Part shown: in pieces, positions 32,658-40,270 of the stretch
Layout: every line of letters starts with the position of its first letter
Numbering within the stretch: position 1 is the stretch's first letter
Assembly (NCBI GenBank): GCA_016218815.1
Contig: JACRCX010000101.1
Location: forward strand, 1 to 48,242
Source of the DNA: Deltaproteobacteria bacterium
GTDB taxonomy: Bacteria; Myxococcota_A; Polyangia; DRWM01; JAAZOP01
DNA length: 48,242 nucleotides
Direction: 5' to 3'
Program-made: the position numbers and the translations under genes
Notes under the pieces: model-generated
What the model was told of the DNA's origin: nothing
The model's input: the letters and a program-made list of their open reading frames with translations, nothing else
Database searches by the model: none

Positions 32658-34358
32658 TCACCGACGCCGCCTGACGCGACTTCCCCGCCGCCCTGCGAGC
32701 AGCAGCGCGACGAGCGCCGCGAAGCAGGGACCTCCGTCGCTCCCGGATCCCGGGACCGCACAGCCGCAGCCCTTCTTGGGCGGCGCGCCTGCGGGAGCGG
32801 TCGCGGCATCCCGTGCCGCGGGCGGCGCGGCGGACGACGGGGGAGTGGACTCCGGGGTCGACGTGGTCTCGTTCGCGGCCGTCTCGGCCGAATCGTCCGG
32901 CCCTGCGTCGACCGCAGCGGCCTCCGCCACGACGACGCCCGCCCCTCCCTCGAGGGCGTCCCGCTCCCCACCGTCGGATTCGGCCTCGGCCGCACCGTTC
33001 CCAGCCGCATCGGCCGCCGGCGCCGGAGGTGCCACACCGGTCGTGCTCGCCGCCGCCGCGCAGCCCTTTCCGCCTGCTCCGCCCGGCTTGTCGCAATCCG
33101 GATTCCAGCCGCCGCTCCCGGCGGCCGCGGCACAGCAGCAGTCGTATCGGTACTCGGTTCCGCCGCGCTCGAACGAGCAGGTCCAGTCCGGCGGCGGCTC
33201 CTCGACGACCCGGCGGACCAACTCGCCGCTCGCCATCCAGGTTGCGGACGGCTCGGCGTCGCTCGGCCGCGTGATCGCACACGGTTCTCGATCCTCTTCG
33301 TGGTGTGGGGTGCCCCACCACAGGGCGTCGAGCCGGGCCTCGAGGTTCTCCACGCCGAGCGAGATGTTCCCGCGCGGCTCCACGTCCGTCGCCTTGAGCC
33401 GCAGCACGATGCGCCCGTCCCGGCAGGCGAACGCGTAGTGGAACCGGACCGCCGGCTCCCACAGGTCCATCACCCCCTCCGGCGCCGCCACCTTCTGCGC
33501 CCGGTCGGACCACCCGCGCACGGCGCCCTCCTCGGTCTCCCCGTGCCACGGCCCTTCACCCGGCAGCAGGGCGCCGACGATCCGGTCGTAGACCCTCACC
33601 CCGGCCGGGGGGGGGACGGCGAAGCGGTAGACGATGTCCAGCCGCCCGATGGTGCCGGCCCACAGGGCGCCCGTCTCCAGAATGTAGTCGGTCCACACGT
33701 AGATGTCGTCGGGGTAGCTCTCGGCGTCGCAGCACAACGCCGGAGCCTGGTCGTACTCGACCGTCAACGATGCCTGCGCGTGCGCCTCGATCGCCAGCGT
33801 GAAGACGAACAGGGTCGGGTAGCAGAGCCCCGCGGCCGTCCCGCCGTCCTGCCCGGTCGTGCATTCGTTGCTGACCTCCCGGTGCACCAGGTCGTTCCCC
33901 TCGAGCCGGACGTGGAACGACCTCGTGAACCGCCGCAGGTCGCGCTCGAGCCCGAAGCCCACCGAGTCCTCGCCGCCGTAGTCCCACTCACCCCGGTCCC
34001 CGGTGACCGGGAATCCAACCTCTACCTCCACGCGCTCCGCCGTGAGGTTCTCCATCACGTAGTCGGCGCGAACGTGCCACGGCAGCCTCAACTCCCAGCG
34101 AGTCCACTCGCGCGCCGGCTCGGCCATCTCCGCGTTCTCGACGAATTCGAGCCGCTCCGAGACGATCCGCACGTCCGTCGTGCGCCGCGGCAGCAGCGCG
34201 CCTCCGGCTCCGCCGTCGACGAACAGGATCGCCGGATTGGCGCCCGAGGGGCGCGGCCCGCTCGCGAGCCCCGCGAACAGGATCAGCGCCGTCCAGCGAA
34301 CCGCCGTGCGCCCCCCACCCCTTCGTACGCTCGAATCCCGCCAAGGCCCGATGCCCAT
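32658..34358 (-). CDS. Exported DUF4424-like protein with MYXO-CTERM sorting tail
   Basis: 566 residues from the ATG at 34358, preceded by GGAGAAG. Signal peptide RWTALILFAGLASGPRPSGA. Residues about 40-360 form a beta-rich domain (RIVSERLEFVENAEMAEPAR, DYVMENLTAERVEVEVGFPV, FVFTLAIEAHAQASLTVEYD) whose order of an interface-describing first segment then a mixed-sign hydrophobic repeat recalls DUF4424; this resemblance is from memory. A Cys-rich patch (YRYDCCCAAA) follows, then an Ala/Asp/Ser/Pro linker of about 90 residues. The C-terminus has GCGC, a hydrophobic stretch FAALVALLLAG and a basic tail RRGSRVRRRR, the three-part pattern of MYXO-CTERM signals for surface anchoring in Myxococcota. 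It is divergent from the lipoprotein gene at 34550. Confidence 0.82.
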   Translation of the reverse strand: MGIGPWRDSSVRRGGGRTAVRWTALILFAGLASGPRPSGANPAILFVDGGAGGALLPRRTTDVRIVSERLEFVENAEMAEPAREWTRWELRLPWHVRADYVMENLTAERVEVEVGFPVTGDRGEWDYGGEDSVGFGLERDLRRFTRSFHVRLEGNDLVHREVSNECTTGQDGGTAAGLCYPTLFVFTLAIEAHAQASLTVEYDQAPALCCDAESYPDDIYVWTDYILETGALWAGTIGRLDIVYRFAVPPPAGVRVYDRIVGALLPGEGPWHGETEEGAVRGWSDRAQKVAAPEGVMDLWEPAVRFHYAFACRDGRIVLRLKATDVEPRGNISLGVENLEARLDALWWGTPHHEEDREPCAITRPSDAEPSATWMASGELVRRVVEEPPPDWTCSFERGGTEYRYDCCCAAAAGSGGWNPDCDKPGGAGGKGCAAAASTTGVAPPAPAADAAGNGAAEAESDGGERDALEGGAGVVVAEAAAVDAGPDDSAETAANETTSTPESTPPSSAAPPAARDAATAPAGAPPKKGCGCAVPGSGSDGGPCFAALVALLLAGRRGSRVRRRR

Positions 34359-34455
34359 GCGTCTTCTCCGTCTGCCGCCCCCGGTCGCTCCCGATCCAAG
34401 CACTTGCGCGGATACGCAGCAAGCAGCGGGAAGGGTCGGGGCACTCCGATTGGCG

Positions 34456-34486
34456 TGGACAGCCGCCGAGCGCCGGTCCTATCGTA
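34456..34486. promoter_or_regulatory. Divergent promoter with overlapping -10 boxes on both strands
   Basis: On the plus strand TGGACA (34456-34461), 18 bases, then TATCGT (34480-34485) form a good vegetative-type promoter for the gene at 34550. The bases 34481-34486 read on the minus strand give TACGAT, also a TANNNT hexamer, in the right direction for the MYXO-CTERM gene. The two hexamers overlap by five bases. A similar arrangement occurs at 43375-43381. Confidence 0.45.
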
Positions 34487-34549
34487 TCCACCGGTTCGCG
34501 GGCCGGCGGACTGGGGGTGCCCCGCGCGGCCTGAAGGAGGTCGGAGTCG

Positions 34550-35008
34550 ATGCGGACGGATCTTCGCCGGTTTCCTCTCGCGCTCGCCGTGCTCGCCGCC
34601 GTCGCCGGCTGCAGCAAGTCCGAACCGATCCCGCCGCCGACTCCGGTGGGCGAACTGCCGAACCGCTTCTCTCCCTTCACCGTCGAGACGCTCAGGGGGC
34701 TCGAAGGACTGGCGCAGGTCGGCGACTCCTGGCAGGAGGCGCGCGACAAGCTCGATGCGCGTCTCGGGATGTCGACCTACGCCATCGAGACCGAGCAGGC
34801 CTGGGCGGTGGCGGAAGGCGAGAGCTGCTGGATGACGACCCTCGAGGTCGAGGACGGGAAGGTCAAGGCGATCCAGCCGCCGACCGAGTTGAAGGCGGCC
34901 GACGGGACTCGGTACCAGCACTGCCTCGCCGCGTCGGCCCGCAACAAGTGCTTCCGGGACGGCACCTCGCCGGTCGAATGCACCGAGCGGTTTCCGCCGC
35001 CGCAGTAG
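34550..35008 (+). CDS. Small predicted lipoprotein, function unknown
   Basis: 152 residues. Signal peptide LALAVLAAVAGC, then a short Pro-rich linker (SEPIPPPTPVGELPNRF) and a compact domain containing LAQVGDSWQEARDKLDARLG, a strand YAIETEQAWAVAEGESCWMT, and a Cys-containing C-terminal segment (YQHCLAASARNKCFRDGTSP, VECTERFPPPQ). A strong GAAGGAGG lies before the ATG at 34550. With four later cysteines it probably folds with two disulfides outside the cytoplasm. It stands alone, with its own promoter at 34456-34485. No family recognised. Confidence 0.78.
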   Translation: MRTDLRRFPLALAVLAAVAGCSKSEPIPPPTPVGELPNRFSPFTVETLRGLEGLAQVGDSWQEARDKLDARLGMSTYAIETEQAWAVAEGESCWMTTLEVEDGKVKAIQPPTELKAADGTRYQHCLAASARNKCFRDGTSPVECTERFPPPQ

Positions 35009-35381
35009 CGCGGCGGCCGGCCGCCGACGAGGCTTGGGCTGCGCACGACGGTGCATCCCACCTTGTCCTTCGCCACCCGGCCGTCCGTCGTCCTCGAGCG
35101 CGTCGCGAGTCGTGGTGGTCAGGGCAGGTGGCTTGCGGCGCCCGCGCCGAGTCCGGCCCCGTCTTCCCCCACGTCGAACGCGTCGGGACTCGGATGACGG
35201 CGTTCGGCATCGCGCGCACCGCTTCAGGGGAACGCGTCGGCCCGTCGAACAATCCGCCGCGAAGCCCCGACGGGGGTGATGTCCACGAGTTCGACGACGG
35301 ACGATCTGCTCGACGCGGGCGGCGCCGGCATCGGGGGCGGCGAGGACGATTACCGTGTGAGGCGACTACCGTGGGCCGCCG
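35009..35381. other. Spacer of about 370 bases with no supported gene
   Basis: Lies between the small lipoprotein gene and the convergent DUF1801 gene. The only open frame longer than 60 codons is Arg/Pro/Ser-rich without a Shine-Dalgarno. A 37-codon ORF at 35279-35392 was considered and left out. No hairpin with a T tract was seen. Confidence 0.45.
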
Positions 35382-35738
35382 CTACGCCTTGATCTCGGCG
35401 ATTCGTGCCCTGAGCAGCTTGCGGACGAGCGTTGCGGGCAGTGGCCGCTCAGGATGGAAGTGCAAGGCCGACTTGGTGCGGTCGTAGTCCCCCAGATCGG
35501 CGGCCAGGGTCGCGAGCGTCGACCCGCTGAACGGGAAGTACGAGCATCCCTTGGTCGTCGCGCTGAAGCCCGCGATCACCACGCCGTCGAGGCGAAACGC
35601 CGGCATGCCGTAGCTGATGCACTCCTCGGCCTGTGGCAGGATGGTCCGGATCGTCTTCCGGAGCCTGTCGAGCGCGGTCCGTCGGGCGCCGGTGACGGTG
35701 GCGAGGTAGGCGCCGATGGACGTGGGCTTCCGAACCAT
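35382..35738 (-). CDS. DUF1801 (YdhG-like) domain protein
   Basis: 118 residues, no signal peptide. It opens TSIGAYLATVTGARRTALDR, then has a helix RLRKTIRTILPQAEECISYG and the strand-turn FRLDGVVIAGFSATTKGCSY, and ends with KLLRARIAEI. The pattern of a small alpha/beta protein with the sequence YGMPAF followed by an aromatic-rich strand is characteristic of DUF1801/YdhG. These are iron-chaperone-fold (frataxin-like) proteins whose biochemical role is poorly known. GGAGG 8 bases before the ATG at 35738 supports this start over an upstream ATG at 35780. Convergent with the region after the small lipoprotein. Confidence 0.85.
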   Translation of the reverse strand: MVRKPTSIGAYLATVTGARRTALDRLRKTIRTILPQAEECISYGMPAFRLDGVVIAGFSATTKGCSYFPFSGSTLATLAADLGDYDRTKSALHFHPERPLPATLVRKLLRARIAEIKA

Positions 35739-35899
35739 CGCTTGCACCTCCAGGATGATGCTCTCACGTTGGATCGGCACGCCGCAAGGGCGAGGGCCGG
35801 GAGATGCGCTCCGTCCTGCCGGGAGGCGGAGCCTGCCGGGTGTCGGGCTGGGCGCCGTGGTCGCAATGCGTTCGGCGCGGTCATGGCGGACGGTGCGGC

Positions 35900-35935
35900 T
35901 TGACGTCGCAGGTCGGGGCGGGGACGATCGAGGGC
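35900..35935 (+). promoter_or_regulatory. Promoter candidate TTGACG-N17-GACGAT abutting the kinase ATG
   Basis: TTGACG at 35900-35905, a 17-base spacer and GACGAT at 35923-35928 put a transcription start at about 35935-35936, where the ATG of the sensor kinase begins. The -35 box is good, the -10 box is weak. This would again be a leaderless mRNA. Confidence 0.4.
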
Positions 35936-36955
35936 ATGAGCGCAGTTCCGGCCCAGGCGTCGGCGACCGGCACGTCTCAGAGCCGGCGATCGCTGCTGGG
36001 TTTCGGCGCCGTCACGCTCGTTGCGGCCGCGCACGCCGCCCACGACCTGTTCGACGGCCAAGGAGTCTGGAGGGCGGTTCTCGCCAGCGCGGTGATCGTC
36101 GCTCAATGTGCCGTGCTTTCGGCGGGGCACGCCTGGCTATCGCGCTGGCGGGCGCCGCGCTGGGCGACGCTCGCCGTCGGGGCGGTCGCCAGCGCCGCCT
36201 TCGGAGTGCTCGTCGTCCTGGTCCACGCGCAGAGCGCCTGGAGAGAGCCGGGAGCCATCGCCGTCGGCGGGATCGTCGGACTTGCGATCACGGGCCTGTG
36301 GGTGCTCCTCTTCCGGCTCCCCGCGACGCTCGAACGCGCGCGCCTGCGTGCGCTGGAGACGGAGAGCCTGCGCCGGGAGGCCGAGTTGGTGCGCCTGCGG
36401 GTGCACCTGCACCCGCACTTCCTGCTCAACACGCTCAACGACGTCGCCGGACTCCTCGGGGAGGATCCCGAGGAGGCCCGGCGCCTGCTCGCGGCGCTCG
36501 GCGACCTTGTGCGCGACGCACTGGCGAGCGGAGACGAGCCGCGCCCGTTCGCCGAGGATCTGGCTTGGCTGCGCCGGTACGCCGAGGTGCTGGAGATGCG
36601 GCACCGGGGCCGGCTGGCATTCCGCTGGGAAATCCCGCCCGCGACGCTCGAGGTGCCCGTCCCGCGTCTGCTGCTCCAGCCGCTGGTGGAGAACGCCGCA
36701 CAGCACGGAGTGCTGCGACGTCGCGAGGGCGGCACCGTGCGGATCGCGGCCGAGGCCGCTGGCGGCGGAGTGCGTTTCGTCGTCGAGGATGACGGGCCCG
36801 GGATGGGTCCCGAGGTACGGGAAGGACTGGGCATCGGGCTCGTGCGCCGCCGCCTCGCCCTGACGCGTCCCGAAGGGATGCTGGTGCTCGCGTCCTCCGA
36901 ACGCGGGACGCGCGCCGTCGTCGAGCTGCCGTCCGCGGAGGAGGGACGCCGGTGA
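35936..36955 (+). CDS. LytS/YehU-type sensor histidine kinase
   Basis: 339 residues. Four hydrophobic segments in the first 130 residues (GFGAVTLVAAAHA, RAVLASAVIVAQCAVLSAG, ATLAVGAVASAAFGVLVVLV, GAIAVGGIVGLAITGLWVLL), then a basic linker. The His_kinase region contains LHPHFLLNTLND, with H161 as the expected phospho-site and the HFLFNTLN-type signature. The C-terminal ATP-binding half shows LLLQPLVENAAQHGVL and VVEDDGPGMG. This is the family that pairs with LytTR regulators. Its TGA overlaps the next gene's GTG, and the regulator follows directly. Input signal unknown; the short sensing part is almost all membrane. Confidence 0.92.
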   Translation: MSAVPAQASATGTSQSRRSLLGFGAVTLVAAAHAAHDLFDGQGVWRAVLASAVIVAQCAVLSAGHAWLSRWRAPRWATLAVGAVASAAFGVLVVLVHAQSAWREPGAIAVGGIVGLAITGLWVLLFRLPATLERARLRALETESLRREAELVRLRVHLHPHFLLNTLNDVAGLLGEDPEEARRLLAALGDLVRDALASGDEPRPFAEDLAWLRRYAEVLEMRHRGRLAFRWEIPPATLEVPVPRLLLQPLVENAAQHGVLRRREGGTVRIAAEAAGGGVRFVVEDDGPGMGPEVREGLGIGLVRRRLALTRPEGMLVLASSERGTRAVVELPSAEEGRR

Positions 36956-37734
36956 CCGCTTCGGCCAAACCGATCCGCGCGCTGGTGGTCGAGGACGAGC
37001 GGCCGGCGCGCAACTACCTCGTCGAGCTCCTGCTGGCGGCCGGGCAGGTCGAGGTGACGGCGGCGGTCGCGACGCTCGAGGAAGCCCGCGAGGCGCTAGG
37101 TCCAGGCGGCGTGACGGTCGACGTGGCGTTCGTCGATGTGCAGCTTGCCGGCCCCGCTCCGGACGAGACGGGACTCGCGCTCGTCCGCGCGCTGGCCGGG
37201 ACGCCGGGGGCGCCGCTGTTCGTCCTGGCGACGGCGCACGAGCAGCACGCGGTGGAGGCGTACGCGCTGGGAGTGATCGACTACCTGCTCAAGCCGTTCT
37301 CCCGCGAGCGGGTCGAGCAATGCCTTGGTCGCGTGGGTGCACGCCCGACCGAGGGTCGTCCGCCGTCCTCGGAGCAGCGCGTCGTCGCCCGGCGCGGAAA
37401 CGGGCTGGTGTTCCTGGCGATGCGAGAAGTGTTGTGCTTCGAGGCCGCTGAACGGCTGACGTTCGTGCACACGCCCCACGGGCGCCTCGACGTGGATCTG
37501 TCGCTCTCGGCCATCGAGGCCTCGATGGGTCGCTGGCTGCTGCGGGTGCACCGCAACTGGCTGGTGAGCCTCGACCGCGTGAAGGCGCTGGAGCGCGAGG
37601 ACGGCGAGAGCCTGCTCGTCGTCGGCGGTCTCGGAGACTCCGGCGCGGACGTCCGCGTGCCGGTCGCGCGTGATCGGGCGCATTCCGTGCGCGAGGTACT
37701 GCTGGCGGACGCTTCGGGCATCCGGCGACCGTGA
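36952..37734 (+). CDS. LytTR-family response regulator
   Basis: 260 residues. The receiver domain at 8-125 starts RALVVEDERPARNYL and carries phospho-acceptor D62 (VAFVDVQLAG) and K114 (IDYLLKPFSRERVEQ). The LytTR DNA-binding domain covers about 145-250 with VLCFEAAERLTFVHTPHG, LSAIEASMGRWLLRVHRNWLVSLDRVK (shown here only as landmarks) and a C-terminal strand DVRVPVARDRAHSVREVL. It starts with GTG inside the kinase stop (GTGA), so the pair is co-translated. LytTR regulators usually bind short direct repeats; none was identified near the pair. The following membrane-protein gene at 37874 may be a target. Confidence 0.92.
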   Translation: MTASAKPIRALVVEDERPARNYLVELLLAAGQVEVTAAVATLEEAREALGPGGVTVDVAFVDVQLAGPAPDETGLALVRALAGTPGAPLFVLATAHEQHAVEAYALGVIDYLLKPFSRERVEQCLGRVGARPTEGRPPSSEQRVVARRGNGLVFLAMREVLCFEAAERLTFVHTPHGRLDVDLSLSAIEASMGRWLLRVHRNWLVSLDRVKALEREDGESLLVVGGLGDSGADVRVPVARDRAHSVREVLLADASGIRRP

Positions 37735-37873
37735 CGGGAGTCCCGCTCGCGCCGCCTCCGGCCGCGACGGGGTGTCCCGGTTCGTGGCGCCGGCGTCGCC
37801 TCTCGTCGGGAGGATCGCACGGCTCGTCGGATGGAGGATGCGATGTCGTCGTGCGCCGCGGCACGATGCGGGC

Positions 37874-38398
37874 ATGCGACGCGCAAGGACGAAGCTGGCC
37901 GTCGACGGCGTGCTCGCCGCGTCCGCGTTCGTCACGTTCGCCAGCGGGCTGGTCCTGCTCCTCGGGCTTCACGCGGGCCGGGGCGCGCTGCGGACCTCGG
38001 CGCTGGGCCTGGACAGGCTCGTATGGCTCGACCTTCACCGCCTGCCAGCCCTCGTCATGCTCGCCGCGCTGACGTTCCACCTCGCGCTAGACTGGAAGGC
38101 GTTCGCCGCGAAATTCGGGCGGGTGCCCAAGCGCGAGCGCCGCGGACCCGTTCCGGAACACCTGCACGGGACCCGCGGCCTGATCTGCCTGGCGGTGTGG
38201 GCTGCCGCGATCACCGGCGTCGCCAGTTGGCTCGCCGGCGGCTCGGGGCCGACCCGCGGCCCGGAGGCGGGCGGAGTGCGTCACCATCTCGTCGACGTGC
38301 ACTTCATCTTCGGGCTCGCAGCCCTGCCGTGGTCGGTGCACCACCTCGGCCACCGCTGGCGGTGGATGGTGCGTGTCTGGCGCGCGTGGAGATCGTAG
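37874..38398 (+). CDS. DUF4405-like membrane protein, possible b-type cytochrome
   Basis: 174 residues with four hydrophobic helices (about 9-30, 55-72, 103-123, 143-160). Histidines sit in helix-associated positions: DLHRLPALVMLAALTFHLAL (two), VRHHLVDVHFIFGL (three) and SVHHLGHRW. The pattern of a W/H-rich helix bundle is that of DUF4405/cytochrome b561-like proteins, where paired histidines bind heme. Heme binding is inference. A CACGAT hexamer six bases before the ATG resembles the weak -10 box before the kinase gene at 35936. It follows the LytTR gene by 139 bases and precedes another lipoprotein gene. Confidence 0.7.
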   Translation: MRRARTKLAVDGVLAASAFVTFASGLVLLLGLHAGRGALRTSALGLDRLVWLDLHRLPALVMLAALTFHLALDWKAFAAKFGRVPKRERRGPVPEHLHGTRGLICLAVWAAAITGVASWLAGGSGPTRGPEAGGVRHHLVDVHFIFGLAALPWSVHHLGHRWRWMVRVWRAWRS

Positions 38399-38431
38399 AC
38401 CCTGCACATTCCGCCGGTGGCGGCTCCGTGC

Positions 38432-38443
38432 TAACCTGGGCCC
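38432..38443 (+). promoter_or_regulatory. -10 box TAACCT six bases before a GTG (leaderless promoter candidate)
   Basis: TAACCT at 38432-38437 is followed by six bases (GGGCCC) and then GTG at 38444, in frame with the 571-residue lipoprotein. No Shine-Dalgarno is present. Same spacing as at 2037, 3942 and 25416. Confidence 0.45.
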
Positions 38444-40159
38444 GTGAGTCGAAGATCGGGGCGAGCTGCTGCTTGGCTCTTGGCTTGGTCGGCCGTGTGC
38501 GTCGTCCCGGCCGGCTGCGGGCCGGCGACGACCGTGGACCCCCGCGGTCCCGCGCAAGGCGGCTCTTTGCCAACGGCCGACTCGGGGGCGTGCGCGGGCA
38601 CGCTATCGCCGAACGATGGTTGTGTGACCGTCCGGAACACGAATGCCGAGGCGGATCTGCGCGCGTGCTGGAATCTTCCGGACGAGGCGCAGTGGAAGCC
38701 GACGGTCCTGCACCGCATCGCCGCCTACGAGTTGCTCGGTCTGCTCGACCTCGTCGCGGAGGCGGTCAACGGCCCCGAGCTCGGGCTGGCCGTCGAGGGA
38801 GCGAACGCCCTGCTCTACATGATCCAGAGCCCCGACGCGGCCGTCCGGGATCGAATCCGGGAGCTGAAGGAGCCGCTCATCCGCCCGCGGCTCGAGGCGC
38901 TCGCAAGCGACGCGTCCCTGGATGCCCGCCGCGTGCGGGCCCTGCTGGGCCTGACGCTCGCCTACCTCGAGGACCCCGCCGGCCTCGAGCCGTCCCTGAC
39001 GCTCGCGGCGGGCATGGGGTACTCGGCCCACACGCCCGCGCTGTTCGCCCATCTCGTCGCCCGGCATCCCGCGTTCTTCGAAAGCATCCTGACACTGGCC
39101 GACGGGGCGTCTCCGGAAGTGCTCGAGCGCATCGGCGCGGTGCTGGAGCTGGTCGATTGGACTGCTGCCGAGGAAGCCGGGTCGGACCGGCCGCGGGCTC
39201 GCGCGGTCGACCTGGCCCGCCGCATCCTCGACTCCGACCCGCGCGAGTCGCTGCGTGCGGAGGCGTTGTTGACCTGGATCCGCACGGGAGACCCCGACGT
39301 GCTGGAACGGCTCGCGGCGTACCTCGATGCGGACACCGAACGAGCAAGGCAGGACGTGCTGCTGGCCGCGGTACGCGACAGCCTTGGCGTGGACGCGCTG
39401 GCGGCGCTCCGAGGTCTCCTGCCGCCGGAATGCCCGGCGGTGAGCGCGATCGCCGCTCTGCTGGAGGTCGCGTCGGAGCCGTCCCCGGTCGTGGAGGACG
39501 ATGAGGCGCTTCGCCTGCAAGCCGATCCGTCGTGTCGGCCGGTGACGTTCGCGGGGCAAGCGGGCGGTCACATCGTGGAGCCCCTCCAGATCGACTGGCA
39601 GGACGGCGCAGTCCGGCCGAGCCCATGGGCCGGCCTGAGACAGATCCTCAGCGGGTACACCTTCGACGCTGCGAAAGCGGGCGAGTCGTACGTGATCCTG
39701 GACGAGCACGGCTACGTGGCGACGGTCCGGGCGACGGACGAACCGTGGGCGCCGACGAGCTGCATGGACTACTGCCCGCTCTGGTACGTCTTCGCGGACT
39801 ACACGGACGGCCCCGGCCGGGGAACCGACGGATCCTCCCTCGTCGTTGCGGTGGGCCCGGTCGAAGGCGTTCTCGACCGGGCACGAGTGCTGCCCCCGAG
39901 TCTGCCCTGGGAGCCGGTCGATGACGAGGAAGTCGCGTTGAGCGTGCTGGCGCCGGTGGCCGGGGACCCGCACGAATGGCGCCTCGTCTTCGCCGTGGAC
40001 CTCGATGGAGACGGGGAGAGCGACGTCGAGTCGTGGCACAAGGTGTGCGGGTGCTACCACCAGGCCACGGAGACGCGCGTCCGCACGGACGACGGCTGGG
40101 TGGTCGCCGAGCGGAACGTGGATGTCCCGCTCCCGCTCATCAACAGCTCCTGTACCTGA
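38444..40159 (+). CDS. HEAT-like repeat lipoprotein with FG-GAP-like C-terminus
   Basis: 571 residues from GTG 38444. Signal peptide SAVCVVPAGC, short linker, then alternating helices consistent with HEAT-like repeats (GLLDLVAEAVNGPELGLAVE, LEALASDASLDARRVRALLG, FAHLVARHPAFFESILTLAD, ALLTWIRTGDPDVLERLAAY, LLAAVRDSLGVDALAALRGL). The C-terminal 200 residues switch to strands and end with the Asp-rich calcium-binding-like loop VDLDGDGESDVESW and a Cys pair KVCGCYHQ. It resembles the island lipoproteins at 9647 and 440 in architecture but lies 15 kb away. Upstream are the DUF4405-like gene and a leaderless-type promoter; downstream is the radical SAM gene after 111 bases. Function unknown. Confidence 0.8.
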   Translation: MSRRSGRAAAWLLAWSAVCVVPAGCGPATTVDPRGPAQGGSLPTADSGACAGTLSPNDGCVTVRNTNAEADLRACWNLPDEAQWKPTVLHRIAAYELLGLLDLVAEAVNGPELGLAVEGANALLYMIQSPDAAVRDRIRELKEPLIRPRLEALASDASLDARRVRALLGLTLAYLEDPAGLEPSLTLAAGMGYSAHTPALFAHLVARHPAFFESILTLADGASPEVLERIGAVLELVDWTAAEEAGSDRPRARAVDLARRILDSDPRESLRAEALLTWIRTGDPDVLERLAAYLDADTERARQDVLLAAVRDSLGVDALAALRGLLPPECPAVSAIAALLEVASEPSPVVEDDEALRLQADPSCRPVTFAGQAGGHIVEPLQIDWQDGAVRPSPWAGLRQILSGYTFDAAKAGESYVILDEHGYVATVRATDEPWAPTSCMDYCPLWYVFADYTDGPGRGTDGSSLVVAVGPVEGVLDRARVLPPSLPWEPVDDEEVALSVLAPVAGDPHEWRLVFAVDLDGDGESDVESWHKVCGCYHQATETRVRTDDGWVVAERNVDVPLPLINSSCT

Positions 40160-40217
40160 CCGGCAGCCGCCGGCCCTCGCCGCAGCGACCGGCCTGGCGC
40201 CGGCGGTGCGGAAGACG

Positions 40218-40223
40218 TACGCT
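40218..40223 (+). promoter_or_regulatory. -10 box TACGCT upstream of the radical SAM gene
   Basis: TACGCT at 40218-40223 would give a leader of about 40 nt ending in a strong GGGGAGGAGG ribosome-binding site (40255-40264) before the ATG at 40271. The -35 region is weak. Confidence 0.3.
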
Positions 40224-40270
40224 CGGCGCGGTTCGGGTGCATCGCGCCGCGCCCGGGGAGGAGGCTCGAG

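Noticed and set aside
35279..35392. 37-residue plus-strand ORF starting MSTSSTTDDLLDAGGAGIGG
   Set aside because: The product looks protein-like, but it overlaps the end of the DUF1801 gene, has no hydrophobic core or known motif and may be chance.
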